DNA from: Actinobaculum sp. oral taxon 183 str. F0552
Lineage (GTDB): Bacteria > Actinomycetota > Actinomycetes > Actinomycetales > Actinomycetaceae
Reading direction: 5' to 3'
Assembly: GCF_000466165.1 (NCBI RefSeq)
Contig: NZ_KE951476.1
Location: forward strand, 16,190 to 80,189
DNA: 64,000 bases
A program made the translations under genes and the position numbers. Shown in pieces: positions 1-7,912 of the stretch. The notes beneath the pieces were generated by a model that saw only the letters and a list, made by a program, of their open reading frames with translations, made no database searches and was not told the DNA's origin. Position 1 is the stretch's first letter. Every line of letters begins with the position of its first letter.

Positions 1-299
1 GGGAAATCGGCGTCCACGTGGTCCAGCGCGACCACCCGCGCATCCTTGCGGCCCGGCACGTCGTATATGCGGGTGAGTTGCCGGACGGAGATAGCTGGAG
101 CCTCGCCGTTTGCGCAAACGTAGGGGTGCTTGACGGGCGACGTCGGGGTGGCGTCGCCCACGGCGGGTGTGTCGTTTTCCCAGCTTGAGACGCCGCTGCG
201 GGTGATCATTCTCCAGGTCTCGTTGCGGGCGTGCGTTCCCGAGGCGCTGCGCCCCTTTTGGCTGGAAGCGGGCGGCTCTGCGTGGTCGTGAATTTCCAT
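1..299 (-). CDS. ABC transporter ATP-binding protein, N-terminal part (runs off the window)
   Basis: Reading the minus strand from an ATG at 299 gives an open frame of 99 codons to the window edge. After a polar, probably disordered stretch of about 70 residues comes the typical first strand of an ABC ATPase domain (AISVRQLTRIYDVPG, then VVALDHVDADFP), as in MacB/LolD-like or export ATPases. The Walker A motif would lie just outside the window. An AAAGG about 9 bases upstream supports the start. The 70-residue polar N-terminal extension is longer than usual for this family. Its promoter region carries a repeated operator-like sequence (334-374), so the transporter is probably under a dedicated repressor. 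The substrate cannot be told from this fragment. Confidence 0.72.
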   Translation of the reverse strand, partial: MEIHDHAEPPASSQKGRSASGTHARNETWRMITRSGVSSWENDTPAVGDATPTSPVKHPYVCANGEAPAISVRQLTRIYDVPGRKDARVVALDHVDADF

Positions 300-333
300 G
301 CTTACAGCCTTTCAGCGGCAGAGCGCGCTTCAC

Positions 334-374
334 ATACCGCCAACTGGCGGATTCGCATACTGTCAGCTGGCGGA
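334..374 (-). promoter_or_regulatory. Paired operator-like repeats upstream of the ABC gene
   Basis: Two 18-base direct repeats, ATAC[CT]G[CT]CA[AG]CTGGCGGA, start at 334 and 357, 23 bases (about two helical turns) apart. The first contains the inverted repeat CCGCCA-AC-TGGCGG at 337-350. On the minus strand the repeats contain TATG hexamers that could be -10 elements for the gene starting at 299. The arrangement fits a dimeric TetR- or PadR-like repressor binding twice; the regulator itself is not visible in the window. Confidence 0.5.
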
Positions 375-594
375 CTGCCGGGTGGGGACAGCCCGAATAC
401 CGCGGCGAGGTGGTGATGCCCACGGCACGGTACGACGCCGCGATACGACGAACGCGGTTGAAAGCGGCGATGACGCGATGGACGGCCGTGTGGAAGAGAT
501 GCAGTTGAGAAATCGGGAAAAATGCTGAGCGTGGGGGAAAATCGGATGGAGGTCGGAAAGCGAACGGCCGCGGACTGGCCGCTAGAGTGGAAGT

Positions 595-1326
595 GTGTTG
601 CGCCGCGTTGCGATTGTCGCTGTTCCCGCGTTGCTAGCCGGTGGCGAGCTCGTCCACTGGTGGGCGAGCAAGCGATGTTTGGGCGGCGTGAAGGGCGGCG
701 TCGGCGATGGGAGCGGTGGACGTGGAGCCGTCGTCGTGCTGGGATTCGGCAATCGCGGTGTCCGCGCGAATTACATCAACCGCTATCGGGTCCGCGCGGG
801 GATCCGTACGCTCGAGTCTTGCGATCGGCGATCGAAATCCCCATGTGGGTTCGCGGCCCGAGCGAGATCTGCCGCTGGGTGGAATTCCGCTGCGCGACGC
901 GATTCCGCAGCCGGAAAAGGCCGCGAGAACCGCCTGGCTTCCTCGGTCGGGAGCGTGCTGGTCCTGTGCGGCGGCCCGGTGGCGGGCGCCGTTCCCGAGG
1001 CGGACCTCATGGAGCGGTACGCGCGAAAACTCGGATACGCCGGTCCGATCCTGTTGGACCGCGAGAGCAGGTCAACGCTCCAAAACATCGAGCACGCCAT
1101 ACCGCTCATCGAGCACGCCGACTCCATCGCGATCGTCTCCAATCCGCTGCACGCTTTAAAAGGGCGCATTCTCCTGTGGAAGATGCGCCCGGACTTGGCC
1201 GCCCGGCTCGTGCGAGGCTCGGATTACCGGTTCGGCGAGATGTCGTTGCTCAAACCGATCGCGGCTGCGGCGGGAATCGTGCATTTCCGGGCGTTTCCCC
1301 GCAGGCCGATGTGCACTTTGGCGTGA
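595..1326 (+). CDS. YdcF/SanA-family (DUF218) protein with an insertion
   Basis: The 243-residue product starts with a hydrophobic helix and then shows the DUF218 pattern: VVVLGFGNRGVRANYINRYR near residue 46, SVLVLCGGPV near residue 120, and SIAIVSNPLHALKGRI near residue 180, with the family's conserved GSDYRFGE close to the end. DUF218 proteins are membrane-anchored and linked to envelope functions; their reaction is unsettled. Between 'RAGIRTL' and 'SVLVLCGG', where homologues are nearly contiguous, there is an Arg/Ala/Ser-rich stretch of about 45 residues, so the protein may be altered. The start is a GTG (GTG TTG CGC); no strong ribosome site is seen. Function here is uncertain. Confidence 0.6.
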   Translation: MLRRVAIVAVPALLAGGELVHWWASKRCLGGVKGGVGDGSGGRGAVVVLGFGNRGVRANYINRYRVRAGIRTLESCDRRSKSPCGFAARARSAAGWNSAARRDSAAGKGRENRLASSVGSVLVLCGGPVAGAVPEADLMERYARKLGYAGPILLDRESRSTLQNIEHAIPLIEHADSIAIVSNPLHALKGRILLWKMRPDLAARLVRGSDYRFGEMSLLKPIAAAAGIVHFRAFPRRPMCTLA

Positions 1327-1495
1327 GCTCCACGCGCCGCGCTCACGCCGCGTTGAAAGACCGCGCGAGTCGGCTTGTGACGGGGTGCGCCCTGAGCTGA
1401 ACGGCTCCTTTGGGGCGGCACTTTGGTTTCGGCCGTGACGCTTGACGGCTTCCCGTTCGCCATGGAGAAGGCCATCAATCGGGTCCCGAGAACAG

Positions 1496-1642
1496 ATGAA
1501 TCGGGTTCTCCGGATCGCCGTAGAGGGAAAGGGGCGCACGGTGGTTGAACGCTTCCCGATGCAGGAGGCCGATGCCGTGTTCGAGTGGCTCAAGGATGGG
1601 TGCATTCGTTCGCGGGCCGTTCTCTACAACGACGTCGCCTGA
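1496..1642 (+). pseudogene. Remnant of the C-terminus of a zinc-type alcohol dehydrogenase
   Basis: A 48-codon open stretch encodes VVERFPMQEADAVFEWLKDG followed by CIRSRAVLYND, which closely resembles the last helix and strand of zinc-dependent alcohol dehydrogenases (usual form: ...WLKDGRIRSRAVLV). Nothing upstream in 1327-1495 encodes the catalytic or Rossmann domains, so this is the tail of a lost gene. The rest of the gap from 1327 to 1834 shows no other feature. Confidence 0.55.
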
Positions 1643-1834
1643 GCGCCCTCGAATGCGAGACGGCGAGGTGGTCGAGACGTGCGGAAACAGCGGTTGCAGC
1701 CCCGCCGACGAGGCCCTTGCTGTCGGGCCCCGCCTTCACGGGCGAGGCTTCTCTGCGCCTACGCGGCGGTTGCAGCCTGAGGCTGATCGTTGATTGACAC
1801 CGCGGAGCGGAACCCGTCTGCGGGGCGCTAGGCC

Positions 1835-2269
1835 TCACTCGGGCAGACGCAGTTCTTTCAGTACCGTCGCGAGCGCTTCGCGCCCGGCAGGGGAGAGCCG
1901 TGCGCGCAATTCGGCGTCGAGTTCCTCCACCGCCGCGGCGCTTTCCGCCAACAGCTCTCGGCCTTTCGGAGTGAGAGTGATAACCTGCACTCTCCGGTCG
2001 GCGGCGCTCCGTTCGCGGTCGATGGCGCCGAGGTCCGCGAGCTGATCGACGAGGGACACGACGAGGCTGGGGGCGACGTTGAGCCGCGCTGCGATGTCGC
2101 GTTGGGATGAAGCGAGGCCCGCGTCCACCGCCGCGAGCAGGCCGACCTGTTTGTGGGTCAGGCCCAGCCGTTCCACACGCCGGGAAAAGGTCTGTGTTAT
2201 CTGGGATCCGGTCACGCCCAGGCGGAAGCACGCCGCCTGGAGGATCGTCGTGCCGTCGACGTCGTCCAC
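1835..2269 (-). CDS. MarR-family transcriptional regulator
   Basis: The 144-residue product has the MarR layout: an N-terminal dimerisation helix, a winged helix-turn-helix (SQRDIAARLNVAPSLVVSLV, residues about 54-73), the wing with the conserved DRR (RSAADRRVQVITLTPKG, about 86-102) and a C-terminal dimerisation helix. It starts with GTG. It is divergent from the membrane-protein gene at 2345, and the 75-base gap between them contains a perfect 14-base palindrome (2294-2307) next to its TATGAT -10 hexamer, so autorepression and control of the neighbour are likely. The ligand is unknown. Confidence 0.9.
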   Translation of the reverse strand: MDDVDGTTILQAACFRLGVTGSQITQTFSRRVERLGLTHKQVGLLAAVDAGLASSQRDIAARLNVAPSLVVSLVDQLADLGAIDRERSAADRRVQVITLTPKGRELLAESAAAVEELDAELRARLSPAGREALATVLKELRLPE

Positions 2270-2293
2270 GTCAAGATGGTAGCATCATAATTA

Positions 2294-2307
2294 ATTCAGT
2301 TCTGAAT
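2294..2307. promoter_or_regulatory. Palindromic operator between marR and the membrane-protein gene
   Basis: ATTCAG-TT-CTGAAT is a perfect inverted repeat with 6-base arms in the divergent intergenic region. It overlaps the region where both promoters should lie (minus-strand TATGAT at about 2284-2289). MarR proteins typically bind such short palindromes in their own divergent promoters, so this is the probable binding site of the product at 1835-2269. Confidence 0.65.
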
Positions 2308-2344
2308 GATCAAGTGTAGAATGAATGTGAAGAAAGGGGCGACT

Positions 2345-2830
2345 ATGTCGCTATGGCTGGGTGCCGCAAACTCCTTGATCGCGTTGGGGTCGGTCGTATT
2401 CGGCGTCCTCGCGCTGATTCGCCCGGAGGCACTGAAAGGGCGCGGCAATAAGGGTGGGACCTTGGTCGGGTGCGGCGGTGCGAGCGTGCGCGGTGGTGTC
2501 GGCGGACACGGTGGTGCGGACGGTGGCCTGCGCAGCGGGGCTGGCAGTGACGATGGCAGCGCGGGTGTACGTGGCGGCGCGGGCGGCGTCGAAGGAGCGC
2601 GCCTCTATGCCGCCATGTACGCCGGACGCGCTATCCCACTCGGTTTGGCCGTATCCGCCGTTGTGTGGATTGCTCCCAATGGGCGGGTGACGGCGCTGCT
2701 TCTTGGCGTCGCCGTCGCCGCGCAAATCGCCGACGTCGTCGCTGCCGTCGCGAACCGTCTGACAGGAATGGCCGTCGGCGCCGCGTCCGCCGCCCTTCTC
2801 CACGCGGCCGCGCTCGCAATTGCCTTGTGA
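2345..2830 (+). CDS. Small multi-pass membrane protein (DUF4267/DoxX-like) with Gly-rich insert
   Basis: The 161-residue product has a first membrane helix (LGAANSLIALGSVVFGVLAL), then about 45 Gly-rich residues, then three more hydrophobic segments (AIPLGLAVSAVVWIA, VTALLLGVAVAAQIADVVAAV, VGAASAALLHAAALAIAL). The helix pattern and RAIPLGLAV followed by APNGR suit the small DUF4267/DoxX-like membrane proteins often paired with a MarR or TetR regulator. The start at 2345 is chosen for the GAAAGGGG ribosome site just upstream. The glycine-rich stretch between helices 1 and 2 is unusual and could reflect a compensated frameshift. Likely controlled by the divergent MarR protein. Confidence 0.65.
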   Translation: MSLWLGAANSLIALGSVVFGVLALIRPEALKGRGNKGGTLVGCGGASVRGGVGGHGGADGGLRSGAGSDDGSAGVRGGAGGVEGARLYAAMYAGRAIPLGLAVSAVVWIAPNGRVTALLLGVAVAAQIADVVAAVANRLTGMAVGAASAALLHAAALAIAL

Positions 2831-2982
2831 ATCGCGGGCTGGGCGGCGTGGAATCAGTGGGTCGGTCGGCGTACCGGTTGCAAAGTTTGACAAAGGTTGC
2901 GAGGGTCGAATCCCGGTGTGACAGGTGCCTCCGGGTGTGGTCAAATGAAAGGCATAGTGAATCCCCAGGCGAGGAGACGTCG

Positions 2983-5343
2983 ATGATCAGTACCCGATTG
3001 CGCTCGCTGTTCGGCGGTTTGGCCGCGTTGTCCCTTCTGACCGCGCCGATTGCCGCCTATGCCGATGAAGCCGCCAACCCGTCAGCCGGGCCTTCGGCCC
3101 CACGGGTTCCGGCCGGCGGGCCGTCCGCGTCCAAACCCGCGGCTCCGAAATCCGGTTCGACGCCAGGCGCACCCGCCGAAGCGAGCGGAACCGTGACCCT
3201 CGACCTGTACAACCTCACCGACGTCCACGGACACATCGAGAAGGCGAGCAAGAACGGGACCGTCACCGAATCCGGCATCCCGGCCGTCGGCTGCTACCTG
3301 GACAGGGCGCGCGCGGCCAGCGGAGACGCCTCCTTCACCCTGCTCGGCGACAACATCGGAGCCTCCCCGTTCACGTCCGGCTCCCTGCAGGACAATCCGA
3401 CGATCGCCGCGCTCAACGAGCTCGAACCGCTCGGCTCGACCATCGGCAACCACGAGCTCGACCTCGGCCTCGACGTCTTCAAACACCGCATCGACGGAAC
3501 CGGCGGCTACACGAAGGTCGGTTTCCCCTACCTCGGGGCCAACGTCGACGGCATGGGCCGCTACCTCGGCGACAAAGTGGTCTGGACGTCGGCCTCCGGC
3601 GTCCGGGTCGCCTTCATCGGGGCCATCGCCGGCGACGTGCCCTACAAGTTGAGCCCCGGCACCACCAAGGGATTGACCTTCAACGACCCCATACCCAAGA
3701 TCAATGCGATGGCCAAGGACCTCAAGGTTTCCGGCCAGGCCGACGTCGTGATCGCCATGCTCGACGACGACGTGAAGAACAACTACCCGAAGATGGGCGC
3801 ATACGTCGACGGCATCATGGGCGGCGACACCCACGTCCCCTACAAGTTCTCGATGGTCGACGGCGCCCAGGGCAACAAGCTCTCCGCGATAGCCTCCGGC
3901 TCCTACACCGACAACCTCGCCGACCTGCAGATCACCTACGACAAGGCCACGAAGAGGGTGGTCCGCTCCGAGGCCAAGCTCATCCCCGCCTCCGAGGTGG
4001 CCGCGTGCGGCGAGAAGCAATCGATCAAACGGATCGTCGACAAGGCGGTGCAGGATTCCAAGGCAGCCGGCGACAAGGTTGTGGCCAAGGGCTATACGTC
4101 CGCGTTCTCCCGCGGGGTCTTCTCCTCCGCCGGCGAGCCCCCCGACCCAGGGTCCAACCGGGGCGTCGAATCCTCGCTCGGCGACCTCACCGCCGACTCC
4201 CTTCGAGCCACCGTGATCACGAAGGAAGGCAAGCCCGTGGACATCGGCGCCATCAACGCCGGCGGCCTGCGAGCCGACCTCACCCCGCTCGCCAACGGCG
4301 ACATCACCTACCGCCAGACCTTCGCCGTCCAGCCCTTCTCCAACCAGCTGGGCTACGTGACCATCACGGGCGCCGACTTCAAGAAGGCGCTCGAACAGCA
4401 GTGGAAGACGCAGCTCAACACGCAGAACTCCCGGCCCATGCTCAAGCTGGGGCTTTCGAGCAACGTTGCATACACCTACGATCCGGCCAAGCCCTACGGC
4501 CAGCGCATCACGTCGGTGACGGTCGACGGAAAGCCGCTCGATGCGCAGCGCAAGTACACGGTCGGCTCGGTCACCTTCCTGCTGGCCGGAGGGGACTCCT
4601 TCGACGCTCTGACAGCGGGCGGAGCCCCCGCCGTCACCGACAACCTCGACCGCGAGAGATTCAACGCCTATCTGGGATCTCATCCAGGTCTCAAGCCGCG
4701 CGCCGCGAAGTCCTCTATCGGCGTCACCCTTCCCTCGGCGCCCGTCGCGGACGGCCAGACCATCGACATTCCCCTGCGCGGGCTCTCCTTCTCCGAGGGG
4801 CCGTCGGTGACGAAGAACGTCAACGTCAGCGTGGGATCGACGTCCACGACGGCGGCCGTGGACAACAGCCTGATCGACGCGAACGCCAACAACGAGAAGG
4901 CAGTCGTCACCGCCGACGGCGTAGGCCGCGCCACGGCCAAGGTCAAAGTCGACGGCAAATGCGCTGCCAACCCCGGCAAGAACGTCACACTGCCCGTCAC
5001 GGTGGCCACAGACTTCGCCGAGGTCGTGGGCGCCGGGCAAGGCTTAACCGTCACCGTGGCCTGCGCTGGAGCCGGCCAGCCGTCGGCGACGCCATCGGCT
5101 CCGTCCACGTCTGCGGACCCCGTCAAACCGTCCACTGGAATCGCCGCCCCGACGGCGACCGGCGCCGCGAAGCCTCCGACTGCTCAGACCGTGAGATCGG
5201 CGGCTGCCACGGGAGGCCGCGGACGCGGATTGGCTCACACCGGCCCCGCCGCGATGCCGCTCATCGCCGCGGCGCTGATTCTTCTGCTGCTCGGCGGGGG
5301 ACTCGTGGCGCGGGCGAAACCGGCGAAACCCCGGGCCGAATGA
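2983..5343 (+). CDS. Cell-wall-anchored bifunctional 5'-nucleotidase/2',3'-cyclic phosphodiesterase-type protein
   Basis: The 786-residue product has a signal peptide (about 1-31), a Pro/Ser/Ala-rich linker, and a two-domain UshA/CpdB-type enzyme. Metal-binding motifs are D80-x-H82 (LTDVHGHIE), GDN near residue 123 and GNHELD at 155-160. The 5'-nucleotidase C-terminal domain follows (INAGGLRADL, then FAVQPFSNQLGYVTITG). A repeat-like beta region and a Pro/Thr/Ala linker precede LAHTG at 750-754, a hydrophobic helix and a short basic tail, which is a sorting signal of the LAxTG type used by class E sortases. The start is at 2983 after GAGGAG. Family members hydrolyse extracellular nucleotides to salvage nucleosides and phosphate. 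No sortase gene is in the window. Confidence 0.9.
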   Translation: MISTRLRSLFGGLAALSLLTAPIAAYADEAANPSAGPSAPRVPAGGPSASKPAAPKSGSTPGAPAEASGTVTLDLYNLTDVHGHIEKASKNGTVTESGIPAVGCYLDRARAASGDASFTLLGDNIGASPFTSGSLQDNPTIAALNELEPLGSTIGNHELDLGLDVFKHRIDGTGGYTKVGFPYLGANVDGMGRYLGDKVVWTSASGVRVAFIGAIAGDVPYKLSPGTTKGLTFNDPIPKINAMAKDLKVSGQADVVIAMLDDDVKNNYPKMGAYVDGIMGGDTHVPYKFSMVDGAQGNKLSAIASGSYTDNLADLQITYDKATKRVVRSEAKLIPASEVAACGEKQSIKRIVDKAVQDSKAAGDKVVAKGYTSAFSRGVFSSAGEPPDPGSNRGVESSLGDLTADSLRATVITKEGKPVDIGAINAGGLRADLTPLANGDITYRQTFAVQPFSNQLGYVTITGADFKKALEQQWKTQLNTQNSRPMLKLGLSSNVAYTYDPAKPYGQRITSVTVDGKPLDAQRKYTVGSVTFLLAGGDSFDALTAGGAPAVTDNLDRERFNAYLGSHPGLKPRAAKSSIGVTLPSAPVADGQTIDIPLRGLSFSEGPSVTKNVNVSVGSTSTTAAVDNSLIDANANNEKAVVTADGVGRATAKVKVDGKCAANPGKNVTLPVTVATDFAEVVGAGQGLTVTVACAGAGQPSATPSAPSTSADPVKPSTGIAAPTATGAAKPPTAQTVRSAAATGGRGRGLAHTGPAAMPLIAAALILLLLGGGLVARAKPAKPRAE

Positions 5344-5399
5344 CACCGCCGAGCCCGTATCGCTGAGTCTAGAGCCCGTACCCCTGAGAGCCCGCGCGG

Positions 5400-6125
5400 C
5401 TAAGACGATCCCGCCCGCGGCCTGCGTGCCAGGCACACTGCGTCGACCGCCCAGTCCCCGGACTGCCCGCTTCCGTCGCCTCCGCGGGGATGCTCCACAT
5501 CGCGCGCTTCGACGACGTCAAGCCCGGAGCGGCGCATGGACTCGGCCACGTCGGTGGGGTCCCACAACCGCGCAGGGTCCTTCGGCCCGGAGACGTCCCG
5601 ATCGGCCTGGGCTCGCGAATGGCCGACCAGAAGGAGCCAGCCTCCCTGCGCGACCCACGAGGACAGGCGGGGCATAAGGCCGGTCACCGTGAACTCGGCC
5701 TGGTGCAGGAAGGCGACGAGCACGAGATCCACCGGCGAGCTCGGCTCCCATCGGCGCACATCTCCGGCGACCCATTCGATCCGGCCCTCTGCCGAACCGG
5801 CCGCCTGCGGGGCGGGCGCCTCCGCGGCGGCTCGAGTCCTGACATCCGCCGCAAGGGCCCTGGCATCCGCCGCAACGAGGCGGGCCCTTTCTCGGGCCTT
5901 GCCGACGGCGACCTGACTGCCTTCCAAGGCGGTGACCGAGAAACCCCGGCGAGCTAGCTCGAAGCTGTGACGGCCCTCCCCGGCCCCCACGTCGATCGCC
6001 GACGGGCGGGGACTCGCCAAGGTTACATGGTCGAGGGCTTCGACCACCGTCGGCGTGGGGGCCGGGGGAAAGAGCAGCGAGCCCGACTCATGGGCGTGCA
6101 GGTAGCGTTCGTCCCATTCGGACAT
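5400..6125 (-). CDS. SAM-dependent methyltransferase
   Basis: The 241-residue product has the class I methyltransferase motif I (AIDVGAGEGRHSFELARRGF, residues about 43-62), motif II (VTALEGS), and a motif IV-like region (PVDLVLVAFLHQ) followed by GGWLLLVGHS. An Ala-rich insertion of about 25 residues separates motifs II and III. The strongest resemblance is to the small TehB-like/class I methyltransferases of actinomycetes; the substrate is unknown. The start at 6125 is preceded by AAGGAG. It is convergent with the nucleotidase gene; the 56-base gap between them holds two near-identical 17-base direct repeats (GAGCCCGTA[TC]C[GC]CTGAG). Confidence 0.85.
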   Translation of the reverse strand: MSEWDERYLHAHESGSLLFPPAPTPTVVEALDHVTLASPRPSAIDVGAGEGRHSFELARRGFSVTALEGSQVAVGKARERARLVAADARALAADVRTRAAAEAPAPQAAGSAEGRIEWVAGDVRRWEPSSPVDLVLVAFLHQAEFTVTGLMPRLSSWVAQGGWLLLVGHSRAQADRDVSGPKDPARLWDPTDVAESMRRSGLDVVEARDVEHPRGGDGSGQSGDWAVDAVCLARRPRAGSS

Positions 6126-6315
6126 GTCGTTCTCCTTCCCGACGTCGGCGTCGATGCCGATCTGGACTGCGGTTCTCGCCGAACTGCGATTCTAAACCAC
6201 GGCATCCGCTTCTGGCCCGCCCCGGATACAGGCACCCCGGATTCGGGGCCCTGTCGGTGCGGCTCAACGGGTTTGGCGTCTCTAGCCCGCCCGGGTTCGC
6301 GGGGGAGCGCGCCCG

Positions 6316-7602
6316 TCAGGAGTCCAGCAACCCCTCTGCCAGGGCTTTGCACATGGACGGCCCGACGGGAAGCCTGCTCATGAGGGTGGCCTGCAGCGCG
6401 TGGTAGACGTCCGGATGCCCGGCCCACGTCCTCGTCGACGGCGCGTTGGAGGCGTCGAGCTCGTGCGTCCACACACCCGGCGTTTCGATCACATACTGTT
6501 CGGCGTAGTCGAGCCACGAACGGTAGAGGTCCTCGTAGCTCTGGACGTCGTCTCGGCTGCGCCCAGCGTCCAACAGCGCCCGGTGGACGGCGGCTGCCGC
6601 GGAGATGCCTTCGCAGACCACCCAGTGCATGCGCTCGTGGACGATCGGCGTCCCTTCGAAATCCGTGGTGTAGACGAAACCGGGGGCGCCGTCTCTCTTC
6701 CAGCCGTCGGCTCGAGCTTGGGCGAAGAGCCTTTCAGCGGCCTGAAGCATCCAATCCGGTGCGGGAAGCGAACGGTCCTTCAACGCCGCGTGAGCCTGGA
6801 CCGTCAGGCGCGACCACTCCAACCCGTGCCCGGGCGTCACCCCGTAGGGGCGGAACGGATGCGCCGGCTGGTCTTCGTTGTAGTCGAGACGGGGCCGCCA
6901 GTCGGTGTCGTAGTGCTCGGGCAGCCGCCATCCGTGGTTCCGGGCCTGTCTGTTGACGGCGAAATCGGTGATCTGGATCGCGCGTTCGAGCCATTTGCCC
7001 TCGCCGGTGACGTCAGCCGTCACGAGGAGCGCCTCGACTGTGTGCATGGCGGCGTTGATGCCGCGGTAGTCCTCGGGGTCGGTGAAGTCGGCGGCGTAGG
7101 ATTCGACCGGCAGTCCGTATTCGCGATCCCACCAGTGGCGATCCTGGACGGCCGTCGCCTCCTCGAGGAGCTCGGCCGCGCCTGGACGCCCGGCGGCGGT
7201 GGCGGTCGCAGCCGCCAGGAGCACGAAGGCGTGCTGGTAGCACTCTTTGCGGGACGTCGGATCGATCGGGGAGGCATGGCCGGCCTCGTCGACGTCGTGC
7301 CTGACCGCGCTCCACCAGCCGCCGTGCTCATGGTCTTTCAGAGCGTTGCCGAGCGCGCGCACGCCGTGGTCGGCGTAGCGGCTGCAGCCCGGAATGCCCA
7401 GCAGCGTGCCGATGGAGAAGGCGAACGTCATGCGTCCCGTGATCCACAGTTCCACGGGGTGTGACGTGTCGACGCTGCCGTCCTCGCCTATCCATCCGAA
7501 TCCGCTCGGTACGGCGGCGCTACGGGCATAGCGCAGAAGAGCGCGCGTTTCCCACGCGAGCCAACGGTTGTGTTCGGTCGCGCCAATCCACTGCGGTCCC
7601 AT
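6316..7602 (-). CDS. AGE-family sugar epimerase/isomerase
   Basis: The 428-residue product is an (alpha/alpha)6-barrel of the N-acylglucosamine 2-epimerase superfamily, which includes YihS-type aldose-ketose isomerases. Seen are HPVELWITGRMTFAFSIG, the His-containing CYQHAFVLLAAATA near residue 150, and later conserved segments (GHGLEWSRL, HWVVCEGISAAA). The size is normal for the family. The start at 7602 is chosen for the GAGGAGG just upstream. It is probably cytoplasmic and acts on a free or phosphorylated hexose; the exact sugar cannot be assigned. The promoter region has a TGTTA-N10-TAACA inverted repeat at 7727-7746. Confidence 0.85.
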   Translation of the reverse strand: MGPQWIGATEHNRWLAWETRALLRYARSAAVPSGFGWIGEDGSVDTSHPVELWITGRMTFAFSIGTLLGIPGCSRYADHGVRALGNALKDHEHGGWWSAVRHDVDEAGHASPIDPTSRKECYQHAFVLLAAATATAAGRPGAAELLEEATAVQDRHWWDREYGLPVESYAADFTDPEDYRGINAAMHTVEALLVTADVTGEGKWLERAIQITDFAVNRQARNHGWRLPEHYDTDWRPRLDYNEDQPAHPFRPYGVTPGHGLEWSRLTVQAHAALKDRSLPAPDWMLQAAERLFAQARADGWKRDGAPGFVYTTDFEGTPIVHERMHWVVCEGISAAAAVHRALLDAGRSRDDVQSYEDLYRSWLDYAEQYVIETPGVWTHELDASNAPSTRTWAGHPDVYHALQATLMSRLPVGPSMCKALAEGLLDS

Positions 7603-7726
7603 GGTTCCCTCCTCATTGACGGTGGACGTAATCGACGGTGGATGCATATCGACGGAGCGCTCTCCGGATGGGAAGGCCAAGCGGAGAGGCGGAGGCGATC
7701 TCCAAGCCCATTCATCGGATATATCG

Positions 7727-7746
7727 TGTTAACCAACATGCTAACA
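7727..7746 (-). promoter_or_regulatory. Inverted repeat TGTTA-N10-TAACA upstream of the epimerase gene
   Basis: The two 5-base arms are perfect and flank ten bases, about 125 bases before the epimerase start. This shape is usual for GntR- or LacI-type sugar regulators. The 310-base gap 7603-7912 in which it lies has no credible gene; it should contain the epimerase promoter. Confidence 0.4.
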
Positions 7747-7912
7747 GGTTCGCCATCGAGGAGACCGGCATTATAAGTCGCGGAAATCAACAGGAAGGCG
7801 AAGGCGCTCGTTCGAACGATCGTCGAGAATCAGCTCTCGCTCTCATTCGGGGTTGCTTTCCAGGGCCTTCCCTCCTCGCCCTCGGGTTCCTTTCGGTGCT
7901 TGAGATTCCCCG

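Noticed and set aside
2888..2925. GGGTCGAATCCC looks like the T-arm of a tRNA
   Set aside because: No acceptor, D or anticodon arms can be folded around it, and it is in the nucleotidase leader.
2665..2982. Upstream extension of the nucleotidase frame
   Set aside because: It is Arg-rich, overlaps the previous gene, and would bury the clear signal peptide and ribosome site at 2983.
3082..5040. A 652-codon open frame antisense to the nucleotidase gene
   Set aside because: Its residues are an Asp/Val/Gly/Arg mixture with no family pattern, while the plus strand has full enzyme motifs. Long antisense frames are normal in GC-rich DNA.
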